Shown one piece after another: positions 7,218 to 14,309 of a DNA stretch of 23,741 nt. This DNA is from Clostridiales bacterium (lineage in GTDB: Bacteria > Bacillota > Clostridia > Lachnospirales > WRAX01). Numbering within the stretch: position 1 is the first letter of the stretch; every line of letters begins with the position of its first letter. The stretch is taken from the NCBI GenBank assembly GCA_031277155.1, contig JAITMW010000003.1, positions 1 to 23,741 on the forward strand, read 5' to 3'. The notes under the pieces were generated by a model. It had not been told where the DNA came from. It saw only the letters and a list, made by a program, of their open reading frames with translations, and searched no databases. The position numbers were made by a program, and so were the translations under genes.

Positions 7218-8068
7218 GGCCTTTCTTCTTCCTTTCTGCGGTCTTTGCGGAATTTGCGAGATTTTTTCGGCTGAATACCGGACAGCAGCATTTTTCTCAT
7301 CTCGGCATCGGCCAAATTGCGATGCAGCCTGCCGTCTTTTGCGATTGAAACCATGCCGCTTTCCTCCGAGACCACCACGACAAAAGCGTCCGAAACTTCA
7401 GAAACCCCCACGGCGGCGCGGTGGCGCGTGCCAAGGTCGCTGGAGAGGGCCTCGGTGGTCAGCGGCAATATGCATGTGGCGGCCTTTACGCGGTTTGCCC
7501 GTATCAGCACCGCGCCGTCATGCAGGGGCGTGTTATGCTCGAAGATATTTACCAAAAGCTGGCTGGTCACGATGGCGTCAATGGCCACGCCGCTTTCTTC
7601 CAAATCGCCCAGGGGCACTTGCTGCTCTATCACAATAAGGGCGCCCGTGTTGACATCCGCCATTTTTTGCGCCGCGTCAATAATTTCTTCGATGCTTGCG
7701 GCAGAATTGGCCTCTTTATTTTCCTCCAGGGGATTAAAAAACGGTATGCTGCGGTTTTTGCCTAAATTTTCCAGGGCTTTGCGAATTTCCGGCTGAAAGA
7801 TTATCACGGCGGCAATGGCGGCCACTGTAAGGCTTTGCTGGATAATCCACACCGTGGCGTGCATAAGCAAAACGACGGCCCCAAGATATATCAGCGCAAT
7901 GGTCAATATGCCTTTAAAAAGGGTCCAGCCGCGGGTTTGTTTAATCCATATCAGCACGCGATACAGCACAAAGGTTATGAAGAGTATGTCCAAGATAGAA
8001 TTAAGGCCCAGATGCGGCATGGCAAAAGGCGGCAAACTTGTGAATAAATTGGTGATAAGGTCAATCAT
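7214..8068 (-). CDS. cdaA: Membrane diadenylate cyclase (c-di-AMP synthase)
   Basis: 284 residues. Three N-terminal membrane helices (about 24-42, 54-70 and 75-92) precede a cytoplasmic DAC domain. The two catalytic signatures are intact: LHDGAVLI with DGA at 184-186 and GTRHRAAVG with RHR at 215-217. The enzyme joins two ATP molecules into c-di-AMP, which controls potassium and osmolyte transport and cell-wall homeostasis. The start is the ATG sharing one base with the upstream TAA (TAATG), pointing to coupling with the preceding membrane protein gene. Followed by its regulator cdaR and glmM, the standard module. Confidence 0.96.
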   Translation of the reverse strand: MIDLITNLFTSLPPFAMPHLGLNSILDILFITFVLYRVLIWIKQTRGWTLFKGILTIALIYLGAVVLLMHATVWIIQQSLTVAAIAAVIIFQPEIRKALENLGKNRSIPFFNPLEENKEANSAASIEEIIDAAQKMADVNTGALIVIEQQVPLGDLEESGVAIDAIVTSQLLVNIFEHNTPLHDGAVLIRANRVKAATCILPLTTEALSSDLGTRHRAAVGVSEVSDAFVVVVSEESGMVSIAKDGRLHRNLADAEMRKMLLSGIQPKKSRKFRKDRRKEEERP

Positions 8069-9156
8069 TATGCGTCATCCTCGTCGAGAAATTCGGTTTC
8101 ATACATAGAAGAGCGATAGGCGGGGCCTCTGGCAGGCGAAGCCGGCGGCGTGAGATGCCTTGTGGCGTGCTTGCTGCTTGGCTTTTTTGGCCTTGCCTTT
8201 TCCGGCGCATCGGCTTTTTCGGCCGCAATTTTGGGCACAATTTTTACATAATATATATTGTCGTCGTCGTCAAAGGTGACGCGCTCCACACGTTTATAGT
8301 CCGCCACATTATCGAAAAACTTTATAATCCACACAATCAGGGCCGAAAAGAAGGCAGAAATGAAGATGACGGGGACGGACATATACAGGTCGGTTACAAA
8401 AACCACCATTGTCATACAAACCATGCCAATGACGGCGCCAACGGCAATGGCAATGTCCTTGGCATAATTCAGCGAGATTAGCGAGATAAGGTGTACAGCC
8501 AAAATCATCATGGCAAAAACAAAGCCAAGGACAACCCAGTTAAAGTCGGTGGTCAGATGGCTGTATATCTGCGCGAAGACCTCCATAAAGGCAATGGGCA
8601 GCTCGAAAAGGTCAATTTCTGTCAAAATGTCAGTGGCGTGGGCCATGCTTAAGGCCAAATCCGTGAAAAACGGCAAGAAATACCATACGGCAGTGCCAAG
8701 GACAATGGGGATGATGCTTGAAATGCCGAAAAACAGACCGGCAAAAAGCACAACGGCATAGGGCATATGGAAGTAAAAGCCAAATATTATGGCAAGCATC
8801 AACATGCTGCGGCGCGGCGAAAGGCGCGCGTAAAATATAATCAACAGCACCATCAACAGAAACACGAAAACCGCAACCTCTGTGGCCGCCGAAATTTGTA
8901 TGGTGACGGCCACGGCCACCAAAAACAGGGCTACTGCCGGCGGCGAAATGGTGAAAAGCAGGGAAACCAGGGCCAAATAGGCAACTTCGGCGGCAGAGTC
9001 AAACAAAACGGCAAATTCTTCGCGAAACATGCCCAGGGTGTTTATTCTGGAAAATATAAACAGCCCCACCAAAAATTTCAGCACATAATTTATTATCACT
9101 TCAAATTTTTTATAAAAGCCTATTATGGTCTGCCTTATGTGGATAATTTGTTCCAT
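8068..9156 (-). CDS. Polytopic membrane protein of unknown function upstream of cdaA
   Basis: 362 residues with about eight to ten hydrophobic segments between residues 20 and 290, for example VAVFVFLLMVLLIIFYA and VFVTDLYMSVPVIFISAFF. A cytoplasmic-looking tail follows with an acidic patch FDDDDN and a basic, proline-rich stretch (EKARPKKPSSKH). No catalytic motif or Walker box is visible, and I do not recognise a named family; relatives in Lachnospiraceae genomes are, to my memory, annotated only as hypothetical or vaguely as permeases. The start has a strong ribosome site AAGGAGG just upstream. It shares its stop codon with the cdaA start (TAATG), so it is made together with the c-di-AMP synthase and may act in the same membrane complex. 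That role is inference from position. Confidence 0.75.
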   Translation of the reverse strand: MEQIIHIRQTIIGFYKKFEVIINYVLKFLVGLFIFSRINTLGMFREEFAVLFDSAAEVAYLALVSLLFTISPPAVALFLVAVAVTIQISAATEVAVFVFLLMVLLIIFYARLSPRRSMLMLAIIFGFYFHMPYAVVLFAGLFFGISSIIPIVLGTAVWYFLPFFTDLALSMAHATDILTEIDLFELPIAFMEVFAQIYSHLTTDFNWVVLGFVFAMMILAVHLISLISLNYAKDIAIAVGAVIGMVCMTMVVFVTDLYMSVPVIFISAFFSALIVWIIKFFDNVADYKRVERVTFDDDDNIYYVKIVPKIAAEKADAPEKARPKKPSSKHATRHLTPPASPARGPAYRSSMYETEFLDEDDA

Positions 9157-9168
9157 GATTCCTCCTTA

Positions 9169-9200
9169 GCCCTGTATATCATCAGCCCTGTAATATCATC
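9169..9200. repeat. Two-copy tandem direct repeat, 16 bases
   Basis: GCCCTGTATATCATCA (9169-9184) is followed directly by GCCCTGTAATATCATC (9185-9200), near-identical with a one-base shift. The second copy contains the stop codon of the 197-residue membrane protein gene and the first lies just before the ribosome site of the next gene. It looks like a local slippage duplication. Confidence 0.6.
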
Positions 9201-9789
9201 GCGTTGGTGTGTCGTCATCCCAAAATTCGGGGTCGTCGCTGCTGCTATAGCGATATTCCAAATTTGCCCTGTGATAATGGGTATAGGGCATATCTTCCTC
9301 ATAATCTTCTTCTATAATTTCTTCGGGCTTTTTCTTCGCCCAGGGTATTCGCCAAGGCTTTTTTTGCTTATGCTGCACATTTATGGCGGGTTCGGGTTCA
9401 TTATCTTGTATGGCATTGGGGTCCAGCTTGCGCATCAGCGTGAAATAGGCGTTTATGCGCTTTTCAGAGCGCAAAAATTCCCGGGTGTATATGATGGTGC
9501 CGATAAGGCTATATACCGTCATCAAGACAATTATATAAAACAGCAGGCGTATGGCTTCTGCTTGAAAGTCAACGGTAAACAGGTCCGCCCCTTCGATGGC
9601 CAGCAGATGCATGATGTAAAAAAACAGCAAAATAACACATCCAATGCCCAGGAAAAAGCGCATCTGCATGTTTCTTTTGTAGATAAAATCGTGGCGGAAA
9701 TATTGGCCCGCCTTGGCGTCGCGCTCGAAGTCGCGTTTGTCGTAAACCGCCATTTTTGACATTATTCGGATTTTGTCCTTGTCGTACAT
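9196..9789 (-). CDS. Two-helix membrane protein of unknown function
   Basis: 197 residues. A charged N-terminal part (about 1-44, rich in Asp, Lys and Arg) precedes two membrane helices (about 45-65 and 82-100) and a long hydrophilic C-terminal tail with acidic runs such as EEIIEEDYEEDM and SSDDPEFWDDD. No known motif is seen. AGAGG seven bases before the first ATG supports the chosen start over the Met codons at 10 and 13. It sits between lysS (9-base gap) and the polytopic protein ahead of cdaA, so both membrane proteins belong to the cda part of the operon. Function unknown; a small partner of the next protein is a reasonable guess only. Confidence 0.7.
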   Translation of the reverse strand: MYDKDKIRIMSKMAVYDKRDFERDAKAGQYFRHDFIYKRNMQMRFFLGIGCVILLFFYIMHLLAIEGADLFTVDFQAEAIRLLFYIIVLMTVYSLIGTIIYTREFLRSEKRINAYFTLMRKLDPNAIQDNEPEPAINVQHKQKKPWRIPWAKKKPEEIIEEDYEEDMPYTHYHRANLEYRYSSSDDPEFWDDDTPTR

Positions 9790-9798
9790 ATGAAACCT

Positions 9799-11286
9799 CT
9801 ACAATGGCCGCATTGTGGGGAAAAGCAGCACGTCGCGGATGGACGGCGAATTTGTCAAAAGCATGACAAGCCTGCACATGCCGATGCCCAGCCCGCCTGT
9901 CGGCGGCATTCCATATTCCAGCGCGAGGATGAAATCCTCGTCAATTTTGCTGGCCTCTTCATCCCCTGCCGCGCGCAGGGATTCTTGGTGCATAAAGCGC
10001 GCCCGTTGGTCGATTGGGTCATTTAATTCGGAATATGCATTCGCAAACTCTTTGCCGGTGATGAAAAGCTCGAAACGCTCGGTATAATCAGGGTTGTCGG
10101 GCTTGCGCTTTGTTAAAAACGAAATCTCAATGGGATAGTCAATAACAAAGGTGGGCTGCACAAGATGCTCTTCTACATATTCATCAAAAAACAAAGCCAA
10201 AATGTCGCCTTTTTTGTGCATACTGGTGTATCCAATATTGTGTTCCTTTGCCAATTGCTGCGCCTCTTCCAAAGTCGAAATTTTATCAAAATCAACATTG
10301 GCATATTTGCGCACGGCATCCACCATGGTGATGCGTCCAAAAGGCTTAGAAAAATCAACCTCTGTGCCTTGGTAATTTATAACAGCCGACCCGGTCACTT
10401 CAATTGCCAACATGCGAATAAGGCTTTCCGTCAGCTCCATCATGCCGTGATAATCCGTATAAGCCTGATACAATTCCAGCATGGTAAATTCCGGATTGTG
10501 CTTTGTGCTTATGCCCTCATTGCGAAAGCAGCGGCCTATTTCGTAGACGCGCTCCAGACCGCCCACAATCAGGCGCTTTAGCGGCAGCTCCAATGCGATG
10601 CGCAGCGACATGGGCATATCCAGCGCATTATGATGCGTGTCAAAGGGGCGTGCGTTGGCCCCGCCCGCAATTGTCTGCAAAATCGGCGTTTCCACCTCTA
10701 TGAAGTTGCGGCCGTCCAAAAATTCCCGGGTTTTGCGAATAATGGCCGACCTCATTAAGAAGGTCTCGCGCACCTCGGGATTCACAATCAAATCCACATA
10801 GCGATGGCGATAGCGCAGCTCCAAATCCGTCAGGCCGTGATATTTTTCCGGCAAAATTTGCAGTGATTTGCAAAGCAGGGTGATTTCGGCGGCTTTTACG
10901 GAAATTTCGCCCTTTTGCGTGCGAAACACCTCGCCGGCGATGCCGCAAATATCACCAATGTCCCATTTTTTAAAGGCTTCGTAAAAGTCTGACCCCACAT
11001 CTTCGCTCTTGACATATATCTGTATGCGGCCTTTTGCGTCCAAAATGTCAAAAAACGCGGCCTTGCCCATTATGCGCCTTGTCATCATGCGCCCGGCAAC
11101 TTTCACAGTTTTTCCTTCCAAATTGTCAAAATCTTTATGAATTGTGTCGGAGTGTGTGTCCATATCAAAGCGCACAATTTCAAAGGGGTCGTTGCCGCTT
11201 TTTTGCAGCTCTGCCAGCTTATCCCTGCGTATCTGCAATAAACTGCTTAATTCTTCGCTTCCTACATTAATATTCTCTTCTGTCAT
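9799..11286 (-). CDS. lysS: Lysyl-tRNA synthetase, class II
   Basis: 495 residues, normal length. Charges tRNA-Lys. The N-terminal OB-fold anticodon domain (about 50-160, with VAGRMMTRRIMGKAAFFD) is followed by the class II catalytic core. Motif 2 contains GRCFRNEGISTKHNPEFTML, motif 3 is GGLGIGMCRLVMLL. The motif 3 Arg is kept, but the residue before it, normally Asp in LysRS, is Cys471 (codon 9874-9876). The start follows GGAGG, and the gene lies 12 bases after greA. greA-lysS neighbourhood is common in Clostridia. Confidence 0.97.
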   Translation of the reverse strand: MTEENINVGSEELSSLLQIRRDKLAELQKSGNDPFEIVRFDMDTHSDTIHKDFDNLEGKTVKVAGRMMTRRIMGKAAFFDILDAKGRIQIYVKSEDVGSDFYEAFKKWDIGDICGIAGEVFRTQKGEISVKAAEITLLCKSLQILPEKYHGLTDLELRYRHRYVDLIVNPEVRETFLMRSAIIRKTREFLDGRNFIEVETPILQTIAGGANARPFDTHHNALDMPMSLRIALELPLKRLIVGGLERVYEIGRCFRNEGISTKHNPEFTMLELYQAYTDYHGMMELTESLIRMLAIEVTGSAVINYQGTEVDFSKPFGRITMVDAVRKYANVDFDKISTLEEAQQLAKEHNIGYTSMHKKGDILALFFDEYVEEHLVQPTFVIDYPIEISFLTKRKPDNPDYTERFELFITGKEFANAYSELNDPIDQRARFMHQESLRAAGDEEASKIDEDFILALEYGMPPTGGLGIGMCRLVMLLTNSPSIRDVLLFPTMRPL

Positions 11287-11298
11287 GATGCCTCCATC

Positions 11299-11769
11299 CT
11301 ATGAAATAGCCAATATCTTATATTTGATTATGCCCATTGGCGCGTCAATTTCTACAGCCTCGCCGCCTTTTCTGCCCAAAAGCCCCATGCCCAGCGGCGA
11401 TTCATTAGAAATGCGGTTTTTCTCGGGGTTTGCCTCGGCGCTGCCCACAATATGATAGGTAATTTCTTCTTTAAATTCCTCGTCAAACAGCGTCACCTTG
11501 CTGCCCAGGCCAACCGTGTCTTTGTCGGCGTCCTCCTGGTCAATAAGCACGGCATTGCGCAGCATCTTCTCTATGGACACAATCCGCGCCTCAATGCGGG
11601 CTTGCTCGTCTTTGGCGGCGTCATATTCCGCATTTTCCGACAAATCCCCCTGGGCGCGTGCATCCTTGATTTTTTGCGCAATGTCCTTGCGCCTCTCAAC
11701 CTTCAGGTTTTTCAGCTCTTGCTCCAAATCCTTTATGCCCTCATATGTCAATGCAACCATTTTGTCCAT
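11299..11769 (-). CDS. greA: Transcription elongation factor GreA
   Basis: 156 residues. Rescues backtracked RNA polymerase by stimulating transcript cleavage. The N-terminal coiled coil (about 8-75) carries the acidic tip GDLSENAEY with Asp42 and Glu45, corresponding to the two acids inserted into the polymerase channel. The C-terminal FKBP-like domain includes ISNESPLGMGLLGRKGG. ATG at 11769 is chosen, with GAGG and AAGGAG upstream; an ATG three codons later is possible. A consensus promoter lies just upstream within the end of dusB, so greA probably starts its own transcript with lysS and the genes after it. Confidence 0.96.
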   Translation of the reverse strand: MDKMVALTYEGIKDLEQELKNLKVERRKDIAQKIKDARAQGDLSENAEYDAAKDEQARIEARIVSIEKMLRNAVLIDQEDADKDTVGLGSKVTLFDEEFKEEITYHIVGSAEANPEKNRISNESPLGMGLLGRKGGEAVEIDAPMGIIKYKILAIS

Positions 11770-11798
11770 AAAATGCCTCAGCTCCTTTTCAAACCTAT

Positions 11799-11828
11799 AT
11801 TATACACCGGAACCACCTGTTTTGTCAA
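11799..11828 (-). promoter_or_regulatory. Consensus sigma-A promoter for greA-lysS and downstream genes
   Basis: Read on the minus strand, TTGACA (11823-11828) and TATAAT (11799-11804), both perfect hexamers, are 18 bases apart. The -35 lies inside the dusB coding end and the -10 overlaps its stop codon. Predicted start near 11792 gives a 20-odd base leader carrying the greA ribosome site. It splits the long minus-strand run into overlapping transcription units. Confidence 0.85.
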
Positions 11829-12780
11829 TCAACAATTCTTGTAGTATTTTCTCGACTGTTGTAAAATCCTGACATTTGTTTATGGCGTCACGGGCCGTTG
11901 TGGCGCCGCGCATACCCTTGATATACCAGGCGATATGCTTTCGCATCTCACGCACAGCGGTAAATTCGCCTTTTTGCGCAATCATCTCCCCGGTGTGGCG
12001 CATGGCCAGCTTTATGCGCTCCTCGGGCGTTGGCTCCGGCAGGATTTCGCCCGTTTCCAGATAATGTGCGCATCTTTGAAACAACCATGGGTTGCCGCAG
12101 GCCGCGCGGCCAATCATCAGGGCATCCACGCCGCTTTCATCCAACCGCCTGCGCGCGTCCTCGGGAGAGGCAATGTCGCCGTTGCCAATGACGGGTATAC
12201 CGACAGTATGCTTCACCTCTGCGATAGCATCCCAATCCGCCCGCCCGCCGTACATTTGGGGCCTTGTGCGGCCATGGACGGTAATTGCGGCGGCCCCGCT
12301 GTCTTCCGCAATTTTTGCTACTTCCAGATAATTTTTGCTGTCATGGTCATATCCCAGACGGATTTTGCATGTTACGGGCTTTGTCGCGGCCTTTATCACA
12401 GTCCGCAAAATTCGCCCAATCAGCGCGGGGTCCCGCATCAAGGCAGAGCCGTCGCCATTTTTCACAATCTTTGGCGCGGGACAGCCCATATTTATGTCAA
12501 TTATGTCGAAGTTGCTGTCATTAAGGCCCGCGGCCACCTGCCCCATAATGGCGGGGTCGCTGCCGAAAATCTGCACGGATACGGGCTTTTCGGCATCCTC
12601 TGTGGCCAACAGCCCAAGGGTCTTTTCGTTGCCAAAGGATATGGCCTTGGCGCTGACCATCTCCGTCACCACCAGCCCCGCGCCGAATTCGCGGCAAATC
12701 TTGCGAAAGGCAAGGTCGGTTATGCCGGCCATGGGCGCCATAACCAGGGGTGCCGAAAGCTGTATATTGCCTATTTTCAT
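11800..12780 (-). CDS. dusB: tRNA-dihydrouridine synthase (DusB type)
   Basis: 326 residues. FMN enzyme that reduces uridines in the tRNA D-loop. TIM-barrel start with APMAGITDLAFRKI (residues 14-27), catalytic loop INMGCPAPKIVKNGDGSALM-like with Cys100, phosphate/FMN region TVHGRTRPQMYGG and IGNGDIASPEDA, then the small helical C-terminal tRNA-binding domain. It lies 6 bases after coaX, and coaX-dusB-greA-lysS is a recurrent clostridial order. DusB is the best subfamily guess for a Firmicute. Its last codons contain the greA promoter. Confidence 0.93.
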   Translation of the reverse strand: MKIGNIQLSAPLVMAPMAGITDLAFRKICREFGAGLVVTEMVSAKAISFGNEKTLGLLATEDAEKPVSVQIFGSDPAIMGQVAAGLNDSNFDIIDINMGCPAPKIVKNGDGSALMRDPALIGRILRTVIKAATKPVTCKIRLGYDHDSKNYLEVAKIAEDSGAAAITVHGRTRPQMYGGRADWDAIAEVKHTVGIPVIGNGDIASPEDARRRLDESGVDALMIGRAACGNPWLFQRCAHYLETGEILPEPTPEERIKLAMRHTGEMIAQKGEFTAVREMRKHIAWYIKGMRGATTARDAINKCQDFTTVEKILQELLIDKTGGSGV

Positions 12781-12786
12781 GCGTGC

Positions 12787-13560
12787 TTACTCCTTGTTCA
12801 TTTCATACAAAATCCGCAGGCCCTCCAGCGTCAGCCCCGGCACGATATGGTTGAAGATATCACTTCCCTGCGCAATTGTATGGGCAAGGCCGCCCGTTGC
12901 TATGACGGTGGCCTCCGGCGCATCCATTTCCCGCCGCAGACGGTTTACAATATATTCCGTTTCGCCTATGCGCCCGAACAAAATGCCGGCCTGCATACTT
13001 TCGGCGGTGGAATTTACCATAAGCGAGGTTGGCAGCGTCAGCTCTACCTGACCCAACAGCGCCGCCCGTGAAAACAGCGCCTCGGCGGAAATTTTGATGC
13101 CGGGGGCGGTGATTCCCGTTAAAAATTCGCCGTTTTTTGATATGGCGTCATATTTCGTCGCCGTGCCATAGTCGCAAATGATAAGGGGGCCGCCAAAAAG
13201 CTGATACCCCGCCACGCAGTTGACAATGCGGTCCGCGCCCAGCTCTCTCTCGCCCACTTTGTTTAGCTTGATGCCCAGCTTCATGTCCTTGCTGACAATT
13301 ATTGGTGATATGTCAAAATATTTCCTTATGCCATTGATCAGCGAATACATGATATTTGGCACAACGGACGAAATCACAACGCTTTTCAGGCTTTCGCGGG
13401 CAATTTCGCTGTGCCCCAGCAAAGAATATATAAAAATGCCCATTTCGTCCGAAGTGCGATTTTCGCCCGTGGCCATGCGCCAGCTGCGCAATAGCAAGCC
13501 GGAGCCGTCATACAGCCCCAGCACGATATTTGTGTTGCCCACATCTATAACAAGCAGCAT
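12787..13560 (-). CDS. coaX: Type III pantothenate kinase
   Basis: 257 residues, normal for CoaX. First step of coenzyme A synthesis, phosphorylating pantothenate, in the ASKHA fold. The N-terminal phosphate loop is MLLVIDVGNTN with Asp6; the pantothenate and dimer region includes ELGADRIVN (106-114); ICDYGTATKYDAI (128-140) carries the second catalytic Asp130. The Lys in GTATK is less usual, since most homologues have Thr or Phe here. ATG shares one base with the TAA of the upstream gene (TAATG), so translation is coupled. Confidence 0.95.
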   Translation of the reverse strand: MLLVIDVGNTNIVLGLYDGSGLLLRSWRMATGENRTSDEMGIFIYSLLGHSEIARESLKSVVISSVVPNIMYSLINGIRKYFDISPIIVSKDMKLGIKLNKVGERELGADRIVNCVAGYQLFGGPLIICDYGTATKYDAISKNGEFLTGITAPGIKISAEALFSRAALLGQVELTLPTSLMVNSTAESMQAGILFGRIGETEYIVNRLRREMDAPEATVIATGGLAHTIAQGSDIFNHIVPGLTLEGLRILYEMNKE

Positions 13561-13886
13561 TATCCTTGATTCCCCTTAATTACCAAGTTATACCATACGC
13601 TTAGGGACTGCAAAAAAGCCCCCTGATGCTTTATGATGCTATTTACATGATATTTCGCACCAATCTCGTCATATTCAAAATCATCCGGCGCCGCCGTTGC
13701 CTCCAAAAAGGTCTCTCCATCGGCCGTAAAGCCCAGCACCATCACGCCCCCAGTATATTCGCAGGCATCCACAAGCAGGTCTTTTAAATCCTTTTGAACA
13801 CCTTGCGGCAGGGTGGCAAATTCCAAATCATTGAAAAAATAGGACTTGCTGTAAAAACTTGAGGCCGCCAAAACCTGTCTCTCCAT
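13560..13886 (-). CDS. Small DUF6145-like protein
   Basis: 108 residues from the ATG at 13886, which overlaps the upstream TGA as TGATG; a GTG one codon earlier is also possible. No signal peptide or membrane segment. Features include a start MERQVLAASSFYSKSYFF, the stretch EFATLPQGVQKDLKDLL, a middle GGVMVLGFTADGE strand pair, the acidic FEYDEIGAKY, and a C-terminal aromatic helix. This pattern matches my memory of DUF6145, a short cytoplasmic family in Lachnospiraceae with no known function. It sits between a hotdog thioesterase and coaX, coupled to both by overlaps. Confidence 0.75.
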   Translation of the reverse strand: MERQVLAASSFYSKSYFFNDLEFATLPQGVQKDLKDLLVDACEYTGGVMVLGFTADGETFLEATAAPDDFEYDEIGAKYHVNSIIKHQGAFLQSLSVWYNLVIKGNQG

Positions 13887-14269
13887 CACTTCACCAGCTT
13901 GGCCATAAAGCGCCGGATGTCAATAATTGCGCGTTCATGAACACCCTTTCCGATGACGCCGTTTTCATCCGCGGCCTCTACATCAAATATCAGCTTGCGG
14001 CCGTCAATCTCTTTTAAAATGGCCGTGGCCGACACCTTTGCCGCCAGGGGCGTCGCCGCCATATGCCGCACATCAACCAGCGTGCCCACCGTCGTTGTGC
14101 CCTCGGGCAGGTCTGCCTGCACGGCATTGCGCGCCGCCAACTCCATCAGCAATATCATGGCGGGCGTGGCAAAAACCTCCACGGCGCCGCTGCCCATAAA
14201 GGCGGCTGTGTCGCGCTCTTCCACAAGTTTTTCCGCCGTGTGGTTTGCGCCGATTTTTAAATTATACAT
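13886..14269 (-). CDS. Hotdog-fold thioesterase, FlK (fluoroacetyl-CoA thioesterase) like
   Basis: 127 residues, a single hotdog domain. It aligns along its length with FlK-type thioesterases: VEVFATPAMILLMELAA carries Thr35 and Glu43, and VDVRHMAATPL carries His69, the same three positions as the Thr/Glu/His catalytic residues of FlK. GKGVHERAIID near the C-terminus is also typical. It would hydrolyse a short acyl-CoA; fluoroacetyl-CoA itself is an unlikely natural substrate here, so it is more probably a housekeeping or detoxifying acyl-CoA thioesterase. The start has GGAGG five bases upstream. It precedes coaX, a CoA synthesis gene, which fits a CoA-related role. Confidence 0.88.
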   Translation of the reverse strand: MYNLKIGANHTAEKLVEERDTAAFMGSGAVEVFATPAMILLMELAARNAVQADLPEGTTTVGTLVDVRHMAATPLAAKVSATAILKEIDGRKLIFDVEAADENGVIGKGVHERAIIDIRRFMAKLVK

Positions 14270-14288
14270 ATGTCCTCCAAAATGTAAA

Positions 14289-14305
14289 GGCGGCCATAGG
14301 CCGCC
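14289..14305 (-). terminator. GC-rich hairpin between ftsH and the thioesterase gene, possible weak terminator
   Basis: GGCGGCC and GGCCGCC form a 7-base perfect stem with a 3-base loop four bases past the ftsH stop. On the minus strand it is followed by TTTACATTTT, a poor U-tract. It could end part of the ftsH transcripts or act as a processing and stability hairpin inside the operon. Confidence 0.45.
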
Positions 14306-14309
14306 CCTA

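Noticed and set aside
11935..13071. Long plus-strand open frame of 378 codons antisense to dusB and coaX
   Set aside because: It mirrors two firmly identified genes, and its product has no recognisable domain.
13887..13889. GTG start for the DUF6145-like gene
   Set aside because: The next codon is ATG and forms a TGATG overlap with the upstream stop, a typical coupled start; the difference is one residue.
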